A stretch of DNA of 64,000 nucleotides. Source: Shewanella fidelis ATCC BAA-318. Its GTDB lineage: Bacteria; Pseudomonadota; Gammaproteobacteria; Enterobacterales; Shewanellaceae. A model generated the notes under the pieces. The model was given only the letters and a program-made list of their open reading frames with translations. It searched no databases and was not told where the DNA came from. Where the stretch lies: assembly GCF_000518605.1 (NCBI RefSeq), contig NZ_JADX01000004.1, positions 220,875 through 284,874 on the forward strand, in the 5' to 3' direction. Shown here piece by piece: positions 18,942 to 28,578 of the stretch. Each line of letters starts with the position of its first letter. Position 1 is the stretch's first letter. The position numbers and the translations under genes were made by a program.

Positions 18942-19227
18942 TGGTATATTTGAGTGAATTGAGATTGGCGCTGATTGTATGTAACAGTAAAAAATGAAAT
19001 GCGACCAAGCTCGCAATTCTGGGTTGGTAATTTGTTGTGATTGTGGTTGTTTTGCTGGGGTTTGTTTGTTAGCTGTGAGCCGTGTTCATTAGTTTGTTTG
19101 ACTGTATCGTTTTTTGGTGAAATTGGAGTTATTTGTTGGCTGTGCCGTTTTACCCTCAGCTAACAACGAGGCATTTTACTCATGGGTAAATTGACCGCAT
19201 AATAGCGCGCCTATTACTGGAGAGCGC

Positions 19228-19971
19228 ATGTCAGATTATCAAGTTTTACATCAAACCCAAGATGAATACGGTCCACTTATCGTTTTAGAAGATAAACAAA
19301 CGCGGATCTTAGCTTTTGGTGAAAATGATGAGCAAAGTAAATTACTCAAGGCTACGCCGCATATTCCGCAGCACACTTATGTGCAAGCTATGTTATTGGT
19401 ACTGCTATATAGCCAACCTAAAAGCGCAATTGTACTAGGACTTGGTGGCGGTGGTCTTATTCACGCACTGCGCCATTTCGATGCCGGGATCAAACTTACA
19501 GCTGTAGAACTAAGAGCTGAAGTGATCGAACTGGCAAAGCGCTACTTTCAATTACCACTCAGTAAAAAGCTTAAAGTTGTTCACCAAGATGCCAAACATT
19601 TTTTAGCGGCAGCAGAACATAAACGAGTTGATGTGGTGTTTACTGATATATACAGCGCCGATGGCGTCGATGCCGCGCAGGTATCTGAAACCTTTATTGC
19701 CCAGTGTGCAGCTCTGATAAAAGCCGATGGTTACTTGGTACTGAATTGTTGGAAGGAGCATAGTCAAAATCGTGAACTTTTAGGGTATCTCAATATGCAC
19801 TTTGCTGAGGTGCGCGCTTGTTTGACCGGTAGCGGCAACTGGGTGGTGCTTGCTGGTAAGGCTAAACATGAGATCAGCGCTAGCGGCTTAAAGAGCAAAG
19901 CGCAAGCGTTATCACAGCAGTTGGACTTCCAACTTGGCCGCTCGTTGACCCGGTTTGATATATGGGAGTAA
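19228..19971 (+). CDS. Spermidine synthase-like methyltransferase-fold protein
   Basis: A 247-residue protein with the Rossmann fold of spermidine synthases. Its motif VLGLGGGGLIHALRHF (about 69-84) corresponds to the nucleotide-binding loop, followed by the acidic AVELRAEVIELAKRYF and the DVVFTDIYS region. The usual polyamine-site acidic motif (DxSDP) is replaced by TDIYSADG, so aminopropyl transfer is doubtful and the substrate is unknown. An ATG with GGAG upstream starts the gene. It appears to be monocistronic. Confidence 0.72.
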   Translation: MSDYQVLHQTQDEYGPLIVLEDKQTRILAFGENDEQSKLLKATPHIPQHTYVQAMLLVLLYSQPKSAIVLGLGGGGLIHALRHFDAGIKLTAVELRAEVIELAKRYFQLPLSKKLKVVHQDAKHFLAAAEHKRVDVVFTDIYSADGVDAAQVSETFIAQCAALIKADGYLVLNCWKEHSQNRELLGYLNMHFAEVRACLTGSGNWVVLAGKAKHEISASGLKSKAQALSQQLDFQLGRSLTRFDIWE

Positions 19972-20355
19972 GGTTAGTTGCTCAAGCTTATTGTTCATGA
20001 TTAGCACAGCCTTACCTGCTTGATTGAATCAATCCCACTAGCCGTATCAGGCGCTAGTGGGTCATGATTAACACTGTTAATCGATTTTTCTACAGTTCCC
20101 CCTAAAAAGCGCAGATTGTCCAACTGTTTTTTCGTTCAAATCACAGCTAACTACCTAATATCATTGAGTTGTTAATCTTATTCGGAATTATCGATTAGGA
20201 TGATAGCTTTTACTCGTTATGACAAATCGGTTTTCTCGACTACTATGCTTACATCGAAAACGAACTGGCTTTAAGAGACTCATCATCACTCATCTCAGTT
20301 TGTTGAATTTAAAGAAAAAGTATTTTTATTTTTTATTATTAAAATGGAGCATTAC
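19972..20355. other. Intergenic region with a hairpin before ahpC
   Basis: CCCACTAGC (20034-20042) and GCTAGTGGG (20053-20061) form a stem without a T tract. The remainder should contain the ahpC promoter; an OxyR site is expected for this gene but I could not place one with confidence. A short open frame at 20219-20434 overlaps ahpC in another frame and is not credible. Confidence 0.4.
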
Positions 20356-20925
20356 ATGCATCAGTCAATCATCAACTCTACAATTAAGCCATTTTCAGCA
20401 ACAGCATTCCACAACGGTGATTTCCACCCTGTGACTGAGCAAGATTTACTAGGTAAGTGGTCAGTTGTTTTCTTCTACCCAGCAGACTTTACCTTTGTAT
20501 GTCCTACTGAACTAGGTGACATGGCTGACCACTACGAGAAGTTACAATCTATGGGCGTTGAAGTTTACTCAGTATCAACTGACACTCACTTCACTCATAA
20601 AGCATGGCATGCAAGCTCTGACACAATCGGTAAAATCAAGTACCCAATGATTGGTGACCCAACAGGTACTATCACACGCAACTTTGGTGTGATGATTGAA
20701 GAAGACGGTCTAGCACTTCGCGGTACATTTGTTATCAACCCAGAAGGTGAAATCAAAGTCGCTGAAGTACATGACCTAGGTATCGGCCGCAGCGCAGCTG
20801 AACTTGTTCGCAAAATCCAAGCGGCTCAGTATGTAGCTACTCACGACGGTGAAGTTTGCCCAGCAGCATGGCAGCCAGGTGAAGAAACTCTTGCACCATC
20901 AATCGACCTAGTAGGTAAGATTTAA
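20356..20925 (+). CDS. ahpC: Alkyl hydroperoxide reductase subunit C (2-Cys peroxiredoxin)
   Basis: Reduces hydrogen peroxide, organic peroxides and peroxynitrite in the cytoplasm. The ATG at 20356 has GGAG six bases upstream and gives 189 residues; the ATG at 20344 lacks room for a ribosome site. Peroxidatic Cys49 lies in [10 protein letters not shown] and resolving Cys168 in GEVCPAAW, as in typical bacterial AhpC. Codon use looks strongly biased, as expected for a highly expressed protein. AhpF follows after 278 bases containing a hairpin. Confidence 0.96.
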   Translation: MHQSIINSTIKPFSATAFHNGDFHPVTEQDLLGKWSVVFFYPADFTFVCPTELGDMADHYEKLQSMGVEVYSVSTDTHFTHKAWHASSDTIGKIKYPMIGDPTGTITRNFGVMIEEDGLALRGTFVINPEGEIKVAEVHDLGIGRSAAELVRKIQAAQYVATHDGEVCPAAWQPGEETLAPSIDLVGKI

Positions 20926-20944
20926 GGGTAAAAGATTAAGGTAT

Positions 20945-20998
20945 TTAATGGTCGCGTTAGTAAGCCCCACCCTTACTAACGCAAGCTTTAACCATTAA
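20945..20998 (+). other. Long hairpin between ahpC and ahpF
   Basis: Inner stem GCGTTAGTAAG (20954-20964)/CTTACTAACGC (20972-20982) has 11 perfect pairs. An outer stem TTAATGGT (20945-20952)/ACCATTAA (20991-20998) encloses it. With no T run, it is more likely an mRNA stabiliser or a leaky terminator, making ahpC more abundant than ahpF. Confidence 0.6.
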
Positions 20999-21202
20999 CT
21001 GATTTCATCTCCTTAATATTTTGTTCAGCCTTGCTTCCCCCCTGATGTTGAGGCTGAACAACTTTTACTGTTAACCCTAACCACAGCAATACTTTTTTAT
21101 TTTTATCACTTTTTATTTTTGTTACTTCTAGGCGCTGCTTGCGATATCGGCTGCCTCTAGAACAAGTATTGAACAACTGAATCGGATTATTTAGGAGTCA
21201 TC

Positions 21203-22777
21203 ATGTTAGATGCAAACGTAAAGAACCAACTGAATACTTATTTGCAAAACCTCAAGCATCCAGTTGAGCTGCTTGTATCGGCAGATGACAGCAAAAAAGC
21301 GCAAGAGCTTAAGTCACTGGCAGCAGATATTGATAGTTTGTCAGCGCTTATTTCTGTAACAGAGCAGCAAGGTGAGCGTACGCCATCAATGACAGTCGTT
21401 AACCCAGCATTAGGTTCACAAATTACTTTTGCTGGCCTGCCTATGGGACATGAGTTCACGTCTTTAGTGCTTGCGCTACTACATAGCGGTGGTCATCCAA
21501 TTAAACTTGATAGCGATATTATCGAGCAAATCCGCCAGCTACCAGGTGAGTACCGCTTTGAAACCTATGTGTCGCTAAGTTGCCAGACTTGCCCTGAGGT
21601 TGTGCAAGCGCTGAACATGATGGCAGCGATTAACCCTAACATTACTAACGTGATGATTGATGGCTCTTTATTCCAAGATGAAGTAAATGAGCGCAATATT
21701 ATGGCGGTGCCATCTGTTTATTTAAACGGTGAGCAGTTCTCTATGGGCGCAATCAGCACGGTTGAGATCTTAAACAAGCTAGACGTTAATGCTGCAGGTA
21801 GAAAAGCTGAGCAACTGAATCAAAAAGAGGCCTTTGATGTATTGGTTGTAGGCGGTGGCCCTGCGGGTGCATCGGCAGCAATTTACGCCGCACGAAAAGG
21901 TTTACGTACAGGTATTGTTGCAGACAAGTTTGGTGGTCAAGTTGCTGAAACTGTTGGTATTGAGAACTTTATCTCGGTAAAAGCGACAGAAGGCCCTAAG
22001 TTGGTGGCAAATCTTGAAGCACACGTACATGAATATGACGTAGATATTATGGATAACCAACGCGCACTAAGCTTAAAATCCGGCGAGTTGTTTGAGCTTG
22101 AACTTGAAAGCGGTGCGATGCTGCGTAGTAAAACAGTGCTTTTAGCAACAGGGGCACGCTGGCGCGAAATGAATGTTCCTGGTGAGCAAGAGTACCGCGG
22201 TAGTGGTGTGGCATACTGCCCACATTGTGATGGTCCACTGTTTAAAGGTAAGCGTGTAGCGGTGATTGGCGGCGGTAACTCAGGTATAGAAGCGGCAATC
22301 GATTTGGCTAATATCGTTGAGCACGTGACAGTACTTGAATTTGATAAATCATTGCGCGCAGATGAAGTATTGCAACGTAAAGCTAAGTCTATGGGCAATA
22401 TTGAGATTATTACTCAAGCGATGACCACGGAAGTGACTGGTGATGGTAAGCGAGTTAACGGCTTAAACTACACTGATCGCGCAACCGGTGAAAATCATCA
22501 TGTAGAACTTGCAGGGATCTTTGTGCAAATAGGTTTAGTGCCAAATTCAGAGTGGCTGAAAGATACTATTGATATGACAGCTCGCGGCGAGGTTATTGTT
22601 GACGCTAAAGGTGAAACCTCATTACCAGGTGTATTTGCTGCAGGTGATGTCACTAACTCAGCTTATAAGCAGATTATTATTGCCATGGGTAGCGGTGCAA
22701 CCGCCTCTTTAGGTGCATTTGATTACCTAATTCGCCACAATGTTGATGATACAGCTAGTGACAATGTTGCAGCATAA
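21203..22777 (+). CDS. ahpF: Alkyl hydroperoxide reductase subunit F
   Basis: An FAD-dependent disulfide reductase that passes electrons from NADH to AhpC. The 524 residues have tandem thioredoxin-like folds at the N-terminus (to about 195) with the redox pair Cys127/Cys130 (SCQTC). A linker follows, then a thioredoxin reductase-like part with GGGPAG at 217-222, the active pair Cys339/Cys342 (CPHCD), a second nucleotide motif GGGNSG, and a C-terminal FAD motif [12 protein letters not shown] at 21203 follows AGGAG. It forms a unit with ahpC and ends at a clear terminator. Confidence 0.97.
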   Translation: MLDANVKNQLNTYLQNLKHPVELLVSADDSKKAQELKSLAADIDSLSALISVTEQQGERTPSMTVVNPALGSQITFAGLPMGHEFTSLVLALLHSGGHPIKLDSDIIEQIRQLPGEYRFETYVSLSCQTCPEVVQALNMMAAINPNITNVMIDGSLFQDEVNERNIMAVPSVYLNGEQFSMGAISTVEILNKLDVNAAGRKAEQLNQKEAFDVLVVGGGPAGASAAIYAARKGLRTGIVADKFGGQVAETVGIENFISVKATEGPKLVANLEAHVHEYDVDIMDNQRALSLKSGELFELELESGAMLRSKTVLLATGARWREMNVPGEQEYRGSGVAYCPHCDGPLFKGKRVAVIGGGNSGIEAAIDLANIVEHVTVLEFDKSLRADEVLQRKAKSMGNIEIITQAMTTEVTGDGKRVNGLNYTDRATGENHHVELAGIFVQIGLVPNSEWLKDTIDMTARGEVIVDAKGETSLPGVFAAGDVTNSAYKQIIIAMGSGATASLGAFDYLIRHNVDDTASDNVAA

Positions 22778-22797
22778 AGTGATTAGTCGTTAGTATA

Positions 22798-22824
22798 AAG
22801 CCAGCAAACGCTGGCTTTTTTGTT
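22798..22824 (+). terminator. Rho-independent terminator after ahpF
   Basis: AAAGCCAGC and GCTGGCTTT pair around AAAC and are followed by a T run. Confidence 0.9.
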
Positions 22825-22872
22825 AGATGATGATTATTTAATCTGCTACAGTCAAACAGCAGGGAGCGCGAA

Positions 22873-24027
22873 TTGTTTAATGGAGAAAGACAACTGAACT
22901 CACATCGATATCAAGCGCAATTAAAGCGTGAGACTTTCACGATTTTAAAACGCGGTATTTTATGGGCGAGCTATGTCAGCTTAGCTCTGCTGTTTGTTGT
23001 GCTAGTGAATACTTACTATTTTGATAAAGAGTATTACGATGCGAGTATCCTGATTATCAAGTTTATACCGCTAACTTTGATTGTTGCTTTAGGTATATTT
23101 ACCGCAAAAACTAAGGGTCTATTCAAAGTTACCGTGCATCAAACCTATTTCTATTTAGGCTTGTTGGTGAGTTCGTGGAGTTTAGTGCTGATTTCGCTGG
23201 CGTTATTGTCTGAGCAAAATATGCCGGGAGTCGAATCGCTTGCTGATATTTTAGTGCTAGTGTTTGCCTTAGCACTGTTTCCTAACCGCAATATTATGAT
23301 CTTGGTGATTTTGCCCTTTTTGGCTTTTAGCGCTATGTATCACTCATTGCAGTTTTCTGAAGCGATAGTGTACCCGCTAACTAAGTTTTTGTGTTTTCTA
23401 GTGATTATTCTCTCAGGGCAAAAAATCATTTCAGGTTGGTTCTTTAAAGCGATAGTGCGCAATATCGAAAAGAAAAAACTATTAAGTCAGTTTAAGCGTT
23501 TAGCGCTGATTGATGGTTTAACTAACGTGAGTAATCGACGTCACTTTGATGAAGTGTTGTTACAAGAGTGCAAAGCGGCTAATCGTAATGAACAGCCTTT
23601 GAGTATTATCTTATTAGACATTGACTACTTTAAGCCATTGAATGATAGCTTAGGTCATCAAGTGGGTGATGAATACTTAGTTCAAGTTGCCGCTATATTA
23701 AATCAAGCCCTAGAGCGGCCGCGAGATTTAGTTGCAAGATACGGCGGAGAAGAGTTTGTTATGGTCTTGCCCGATACTGATTTAGACGGTGCAAACTGTG
23801 TGGCTGCTAAAGTTAAGCTACTGTTGAGCGAAGCTAAACTGAGCCATCCAAGCTCAGCTGTTGGCAAATATGTGACTGTTTCTCAGGGAGTGGCGCAGTG
23901 GCAAGAGCTGGAGCAGGCGAGTGCTTTATTGGCTAGAGTAGATGAGCTACTTTACCAAGCAAAAGCCAATGGTCGCGACTGCTATGTATCACAAACCCAG
24001 CCGCGGTCAGCCATGCAGGTAATTTAA
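22873..24027 (+). CDS. Membrane-bound diguanylate cyclase (GGDEF)
   Basis: Makes cyclic di-GMP from two GTP. The gene starts with TTG at 22873, six bases after GGGAG; no in-frame ATG gives a comparable start. The 384 residues have about six hydrophobic segments between residues 30 and 195 (a membrane sensor of unrecognised type), then a GGDEF domain from about 210 to 370. The active motif is RYGGEEF (GGEEF at 291-295), a functional variant, and an RPRD product-inhibition site lies five residues before it at 282-285. So both activity and feedback control are expected. The gene converges on a small motility-type gene, and their stop codons overlap in TTAA. Confidence 0.9.
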   Translation: MFNGERQLNSHRYQAQLKRETFTILKRGILWASYVSLALLFVVLVNTYYFDKEYYDASILIIKFIPLTLIVALGIFTAKTKGLFKVTVHQTYFYLGLLVSSWSLVLISLALLSEQNMPGVESLADILVLVFALALFPNRNIMILVILPFLAFSAMYHSLQFSEAIVYPLTKFLCFLVIILSGQKIISGWFFKAIVRNIEKKKLLSQFKRLALIDGLTNVSNRRHFDEVLLQECKAANRNEQPLSIILLDIDYFKPLNDSLGHQVGDEYLVQVAAILNQALERPRDLVARYGGEEFVMVLPDTDLDGANCVAAKVKLLLSEAKLSHPSSAVGKYVTVSQGVAQWQELEQASALLARVDELLYQAKANGRDCYVSQTQPRSAMQVI

Positions 24028-24227
24028 GCCGTAGTATTGATATTGTGACCGGAATTACCAACCGGTGCCGGAGCCGCTTCTGGCACTGCTGCATTAATTA
24101 ATTGCAGCGCAATATCGCCTTCAATTTTTTGCTGATCTTTTGCAAGTTGTGCCACTTTTACTCCAACCGCACCATGACTCATATTGGGCTGCAGGTTAGC
24201 ACTCGATATTGTTACTGCCATATTCAA
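24024..24227 (-). CDS. Putative motility protein, YjfB-like
   Basis: A 67-residue polar protein (65 if it starts at the second Met). The pattern KVAQLAKDQQKIEGDIALQLINAA and the ending GHNINTTA match the small YjfB-type putative motility family as I know it. It has no signal peptide. Its stop codon shares the four bases TTAA (24024-24027) with the stop of the diguanylate cyclase gene on the other strand. The pairing of a c-di-GMP enzyme and a motility-linked peptide may be chance. Confidence 0.6.
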   Translation of the reverse strand: MNMAVTISSANLQPNMSHGAVGVKVAQLAKDQQKIEGDIALQLINAAVPEAAPAPVGNSGHNINTTA

Positions 24228-24315
24228 CTCTACTTATTAGAAATGTTACTTATTTATCGGCGTTCTGCTCAATGACTTAAGTTTGTTTGTGTTACAGAGT
24301 GTATCTTTTTAAAGA

Positions 24316-24490
24316 AGGTCCTAGGCTCGAGGAAGAGCAGGTTCTAGGAAAAGCAAAGGGCAAAGGTGTTACAAACTAAGACGGCAAGAGTCGGATGGCC
24401 TGCAGCCTAGGGAACGTGACTGCATCACTAACGGAGCGCTGCGCTTACGGAAAGGCAAAGAAGGTTCGAGGAAGTGCTTTCCTAGGCGAT
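24316..24490. repeat. Degenerate repeat block of the CCTAGG family
   Basis: This segment contains GTCCTAGGCTCGAGG, GCAGGTTCTAGGAAAAGC, CAGCCTAGGG and TTTCCTAGGC. The second motif occurs inverted and twice in 63948-63983. A middle part holds GCGCTGCGC. It looks like a decayed copy of the repeat system at the end of the window. No protein is encoded. Confidence 0.65.
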
Positions 24491-24505
24491 AGGTTTTTAT
24501 TCTAG

Positions 24506-24545
24506 AAAAATAAGGCCTTAGCTAAGGTGTTATCTAAGGCCTTAG
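24506..24545 (-). terminator. Terminator of the thioredoxin-CcdA gene
   Basis: On the minus strand the arms CTAAGGCCTTAG and TAAGGCCTTA pair and are followed by five Ts. Confidence 0.75.
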
Positions 24546-24554
24546 TTTGCTGGG

Positions 24555-25982
24555 TTATGACTTTTTCGCGTTAACCTTTTCTAGGCTTTTACGTACTAAC
24601 GTGATGATCACTGTGAGAATAATAGAGCTAAAGATCAGGCCTATTGCTAGTGCCACATTTTGCAGTGCAGTAGGATCTAGCGCTAACATACCACCTAAGC
24701 CCATCATCATGATGCCAGACATCAGTTTAAGGGTTTGCCCCTCTTTTTCAGTCAGTTTACGCTTGCCTAGTGACACACTGAAAGCAATCACAATCGCTGC
24801 CAGAGGGATAACATACACCACGTTGTACATGACTAGGTACATGTAGCGCTCAAACGTTTCAAGATCATGCATAGATAGCACGCTAGTGTAGATCATCGGG
24901 AAGCCAGCTGTGCATAGTAACTCATAAGCATTGGCTAGAATCGATAATACCACTGTGCCGGCAATCATCGCTGTCATGCTACTCGCGCTGGTTAATTTAC
25001 CCATACGCTTAATCAAGCCTGTACGGTTCTCCGCTGACATAGACAAGGTGACTTCACCTTTAGTAAAGAAGTAATCTTTAATATTTATAGCACCTGCGAC
25101 TAACGCCAACATGCCCGCACCAAGAATAATCCAGCCACCATCACTACCAGCGCCTAGTAGCTGGAAGATATTGAGCCATGCACTCATAAAGATAAAGTAG
25201 ATAAAGCCGGAGAAAAATACGAAGATCCCGCCGACGATTAGCATGCGTGCTCGGCTTTTTGCGTTAACCATAATCGATAATAAAAATAGCAATACAAAGA
25301 ATGCACAAGGGTTAAATGCATCGACGCCAGCAAGTACCACGGTAAGTAATGGCAGAGACATTTGCTCAGGGTGCACTACACCTACAAGTGGCAGCTCAAC
25401 TGGTTGCACATCAGAGCTTGCTAACTCGCTGCTGGTATCTAAGCCTAAATCGCAAGTACCATCGCCACCGTCTTGGCTATCACTTTCACTACAGGTTGCA
25501 AATAAGCCGCCTGCTGCTGGCGCTGCAACTGTGTAATCGCCTTCAGTTTCTGGAGCAAGTTTGCCTCCCAATGAAACGTAGTATGACTTTAAACGCTGCA
25601 CTAAAAACTCGCCTGTAACAGCTTGACTGCTGTAGCCAACTACCGCTTTTTCACCACTAGCAAAGTAGGGAACAGAACGTGCTTCAGTGCCAGTTTGTTT
25701 AGCTATTTTTTGCCAAGTAGCCATGGTATCAGCATCGGTGATCATATGATCTTCAACTTCAATCCAAGGGTAACGCTCTGGCAAGCTATCAATGAAAGGG
25801 TGAGCTTCTGCGCAGTGAGGGCAGGTTTTCGACCAAAAGAAATATAATTTAACTTTTAACTCACCTTGAGCGTTTGTGTAATGCCACAGACTTTGATCAA
25901 TACCAGTGTTGGCATTAGCAACGCTTGGCATTGAGAGACAGGCAAAGACGAGAGTGATAAATAGCAATATGGATCTAGCCAT
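24555..25982 (-). CDS. Thioredoxin-CcdA/DsbD-like membrane fusion protein
   Basis: A 475-residue thiol-disulfide transporter-like protein. A signal peptide (1 to about 24) is followed by a periplasmic thioredoxin domain with Cys54/Cys57 in SKTCPHC. A linker (about 155-210) carries two more cysteines in an acidic Asp/Gly-rich stretch, then comes a membrane domain with about six to eight helices. The membrane part has the paired cysteines of the CcdA/DsbD family, one in FNPCAFF and one in ELLCTAGFP. It probably moves reducing power from cytoplasmic thioredoxin to the periplasm. The domain order is the reverse of classical DsbD (thioredoxin first). It is monocistronic. Confidence 0.82.
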   Translation of the reverse strand: MARSILLFITLVFACLSMPSVANANTGIDQSLWHYTNAQGELKVKLYFFWSKTCPHCAEAHPFIDSLPERYPWIEVEDHMITDADTMATWQKIAKQTGTEARSVPYFASGEKAVVGYSSQAVTGEFLVQRLKSYYVSLGGKLAPETEGDYTVAAPAAGGLFATCSESDSQDGGDGTCDLGLDTSSELASSDVQPVELPLVGVVHPEQMSLPLLTVVLAGVDAFNPCAFFVLLFLLSIMVNAKSRARMLIVGGIFVFFSGFIYFIFMSAWLNIFQLLGAGSDGGWIILGAGMLALVAGAINIKDYFFTKGEVTLSMSAENRTGLIKRMGKLTSASSMTAMIAGTVVLSILANAYELLCTAGFPMIYTSVLSMHDLETFERYMYLVMYNVVYVIPLAAIVIAFSVSLGKRKLTEKEGQTLKLMSGIMMMGLGGMLALDPTALQNVALAIGLIFSSIILTVIITLVRKSLEKVNAKKS

Positions 25983-26418
25983 AAGATCTCCAGGACAAGT
26001 TTGGAAACAGGTTGGTTGCTAGTATTTTACTTTAATGCGGTGGCAGTTTATGACGAGATGTTTCATATTTGCTAATGAAATCCCGAATATTTTACTTTTG
26101 TTAACTGGTACTAGTTTTAGGCAAGAAAATTAAACTTATTGCCATATTTATAATGACTTGATTATGTTTTTTTGATTAAGGGTTTGCTGATCTACTTGGG
26201 CGGGCACTTATATCTAAGTCAGATATGTTGTCAAACTGTAGTCATGCTAAAAGCTAAGCTATATTTTGTCCACAGCTTAGTTTAATTGAGGTTCTCTTTA
26301 CTCTTTATTCAGGTATTGCTAATTCAAAGTCTAAAGCCAGCGGTGAATCTTGGGCTGGTGTTAGACTTTAAATTGTTTGCTAAAAACTCGGTAGCGCATG
26401 TGGCTTGCTTAGCTAGCC
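25983..26418. other. Intergenic region
   Basis: Separates two minus-strand genes. It must contain the promoter of the thioredoxin-CcdA gene. No RNA gene, repeat or credible reading frame was seen; an open frame at 26286-26504 runs antisense into the next gene and looks like a shadow. Confidence 0.35.
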
Positions 26419-26835
26419 TTATTCATCTTTACTGGCAACTTGCATCGTCACTTCTTCTGCCTCGTCTGGGCACCAAGTCAGAGATACACTGCGATCAACA
26501 TTAGTGCTAGCTGTGAGTATACGGGTAATAACTGGCGCGGGATATTCCGCTCTATTGAGGTAACTCTTTACCCGATCAATACGTCTTTCTGCCAGCCATT
26601 TGTTGTACTGTTGTGCCTCGGTTGAAAGTTGCGAGGGATCAACCCTAAACTCAAGTAACAAGTAACCTTGGTCTGATGCCGAAGTTTGGCTAAATGAGTC
26701 GAGTTGCTTGGCATATTGGCCGGCGAAATAAGAGCTATTTTTCGCATAAGGAATATCAAACACATGGTTTGCGTTATCGCATTGCGCCATTGCATTTGCT
26801 GACAATAGCAGCAAAAAAGCTGCGAGAGATTTCAT
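26419..26835 (-). CDS. Periplasmic protein with OmpA-like C-terminal features
   Basis: The start at 26835 gives 138 residues with a signal peptide ending NAMA. The block YNKWLAERRIDRVKSYL resembles the NxxLSxRRAxxVxxYL helix of OmpA-type peptidoglycan-binding domains, and YLLLEFRVD could be the strand before it. The match is partial: the diaminopimelate-binding Asp/Arg pattern is not fully recognisable. Two cysteines (one near residue 20, one in LTWCPDE) may form a disulfide. Probably a cell-envelope protein. Confidence 0.6.
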   Translation of the reverse strand: MKSLAAFLLLLSANAMAQCDNANHVFDIPYAKNSSYFAGQYAKQLDSFSQTSASDQGYLLLEFRVDPSQLSTEAQQYNKWLAERRIDRVKSYLNRAEYPAPVITRILTASTNVDRSVSLTWCPDEAEEVTMQVASKDE

Positions 26836-27390
26836 CTTATACATCCTTGATAACATCAAAATCTTTTTATAAAAGCGTCTGCATTTTATCGTTGCAGAAT
26901 TCTAGAAATTACGGGCAAGTTAAGCTATTGGTAACACAATTGCAATATTGTTTATATTCATTAGCTTAACTAGGGCTGCTTACAGCGTTCCTTTATTAAA
27001 TGCGTCATTATATAGGCGCTGATAATCATCAATATTCATAGTAAGTTAGCCTGTAAATGACAGAATGTTGACTTTTTAAACAGCAACGATGGAACGATAA
27101 AATTTTTACATGTAAATAGTTAGCGGCACTAGCTTATTGAGTGCATAAATGATTGCAGAGCGAGATAAATCGATCGTTTATCTTAAGTGCTACGTAAGAT
27201 TAGCTACAGGACTTGGCTTGATGGTTGAAAAACACATCACGGTTTGACTATCGTGTCGTTGTGACTAAAGATTTAGTCATTGATAGCAAGTTAAACTTGA
27301 GCTGTTACAGTTAGTTGAGGTTGTTTTAGGTTCAGCTAATTGCATAGTCAATTAGGCTATAAGTGATTAATGACGCTGTAAGGAGTGTGA
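26836..27390. other. Intergenic region
   Basis: A 555-base divergent region. The palindrome GACTAAAGATTTAGTC lies near 27261-27276 about 115 bases before the GlpD-like gene and could be an operator. No coding frame or RNA was recognised. Confidence 0.35.
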
Positions 27391-28578
27391 ATGGAAGCTG
27401 TAGATCTTGTTGTTATAGGCGGTGGTATTAATGGCGCCGGAATAGCTCAATGTGCAGCAGCTGCAGGTTACAGTGTGCTTTTGCTTGAGAAAGGCACAAT
27501 CGCAGGGCAGACATCTGCCAACTCCAGCAAGCTTATCCATGGAGGGTTACGTTATCTAGAGTCTGGGCAGTTACCACTCGTGAGAAAGTCCCTTGCTGAG
27601 CGCAAAGCGCTGCTTAATCTTGCGCCATCGCTTGTTAACCCCATCCCATTTTATATTCCAGTTTATGAAAACAGCCGTCGTAGTCCATGGACGATTAGGG
27701 CCGGATTGAGTTTGTACGCTTTATTAAGTGAATTTGATGCCTTGGGGCAATTTAAGTCGATACCTTCAGTGCATTGGTCGAAAATTAAAGGCTTGAAATT
27801 ACAAGGATTAAAAGCACTGTATCAATACTGGGATGCACAAACGGACGATAAACAGCTGACACAAGCGGTAGTAAAAAACGCGCGAACTCTTGGCGCGCAG
27901 GTCATTGAACATGCCAAATGCACATCAATAGAGCACTTAAACGGTCATTGTAAAGTGCATTACCAGTTAGTTGATGATGCCAATAGTGAAGTGGTAGAGG
28001 TTGAAGCGCTTGCTGTAGTTAACGCTGCAGGTCCATGGGTCAATGATGTGCTAGATAAGGTGCAACCGCAAATTGCAGCTGAAGCCATTGAGTGGGTACA
28101 AGGCAGTCACCTGCTGTTAGATATTCCGGCTAATGACGGCATCTTATATTTAGAATCCTGTTTTGATCAGCGGGTAATTTTTGTGATGCCGTGGAACGAA
28201 CAAACCTTAATAGGCACCACCGAAATCGTACTTGAAGAATTGGTTGGCAAGCCAGAAATTACCGCAGCTGAAATCGATTACTTACTTGGAATATACCTGC
28301 ACTATTTTAGTGAGTTTGGTGATGTCGACACATTAAAGACAAAAGTGGTGGACAGTTTTTGCGGCGTTAGGGTGTTACCGAAGCAGACAGGTAATGCTTT
28401 TGATAGGCCGAGAGACACCTTACAAAAAAGCCAAGCGAGTCATCCTAATTTGTTGAGCTTGTATGGTGGTAAGCTGACAACCTATAGAACCACAGCCACA
28501 GAAGCCTTAGACTGGCTTGAGCAGACGATAGGTGAGCGGCAAAGCTTAGCGGATTTTGATAAGTTATTCTTAGGTTAA
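27391..28578 (+). CDS. FAD-dependent glycerol-3-phosphate dehydrogenase-like protein
   Basis: A 395-residue flavoprotein related to aerobic glycerol-3-phosphate dehydrogenase GlpD. The FAD motif VVIGGGINGAG is at about 7-17, followed by the GlpD-type blocks SSKLIHGGLRYLE and RKSLAERKALL, and the C-terminal GGKLTTYR motif. It is about 100 residues shorter than E. coli GlpD (501) because it ends after the flavin domain, lacking the C-terminal helical domain. No glp genes are adjacent. It could be a true GlpD variant or oxidise another 2-hydroxy acid or polyol phosphate. Its stop codon overlaps that of the convergent kinase gene in TTAA. Confidence 0.8.
   Translation: MEAVDLVVIGGGINGAGIAQCAAAAGYSVLLLEKGTIAGQTSANSSKLIHGGLRYLESGQLPLVRKSLAERKALLNLAPSLVNPIPFYIPVYENSRRSPWTIRAGLSLYALLSEFDALGQFKSIPSVHWSKIKGLKLQGLKALYQYWDAQTDDKQLTQAVVKNARTLGAQVIEHAKCTSIEHLNGHCKVHYQLVDDANSEVVEVEALAVVNAAGPWVNDVLDKVQPQIAAEAIEWVQGSHLLLDIPANDGILYLESCFDQRVIFVMPWNEQTLIGTTEIVLEELVGKPEITAAEIDYLLGIYLHYFSEFGDVDTLKTKVVDSFCGVRVLPKQTGNAFDRPRDTLQKSQASHPNLLSLYGGKLTTYRTTATEALDWLEQTIGERQSLADFDKLFLG

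Noticed and set aside
20219..20434. Small gene upstream of ahpC
   Set aside because: It overlaps the ahpC start in another frame, has no ribosome site and its product looks random.
26286..26504. Plus-strand gene in the intergenic region
   Set aside because: It runs antisense into the exported OmpA-like gene, lacks a ribosome site and has no recognisable family.
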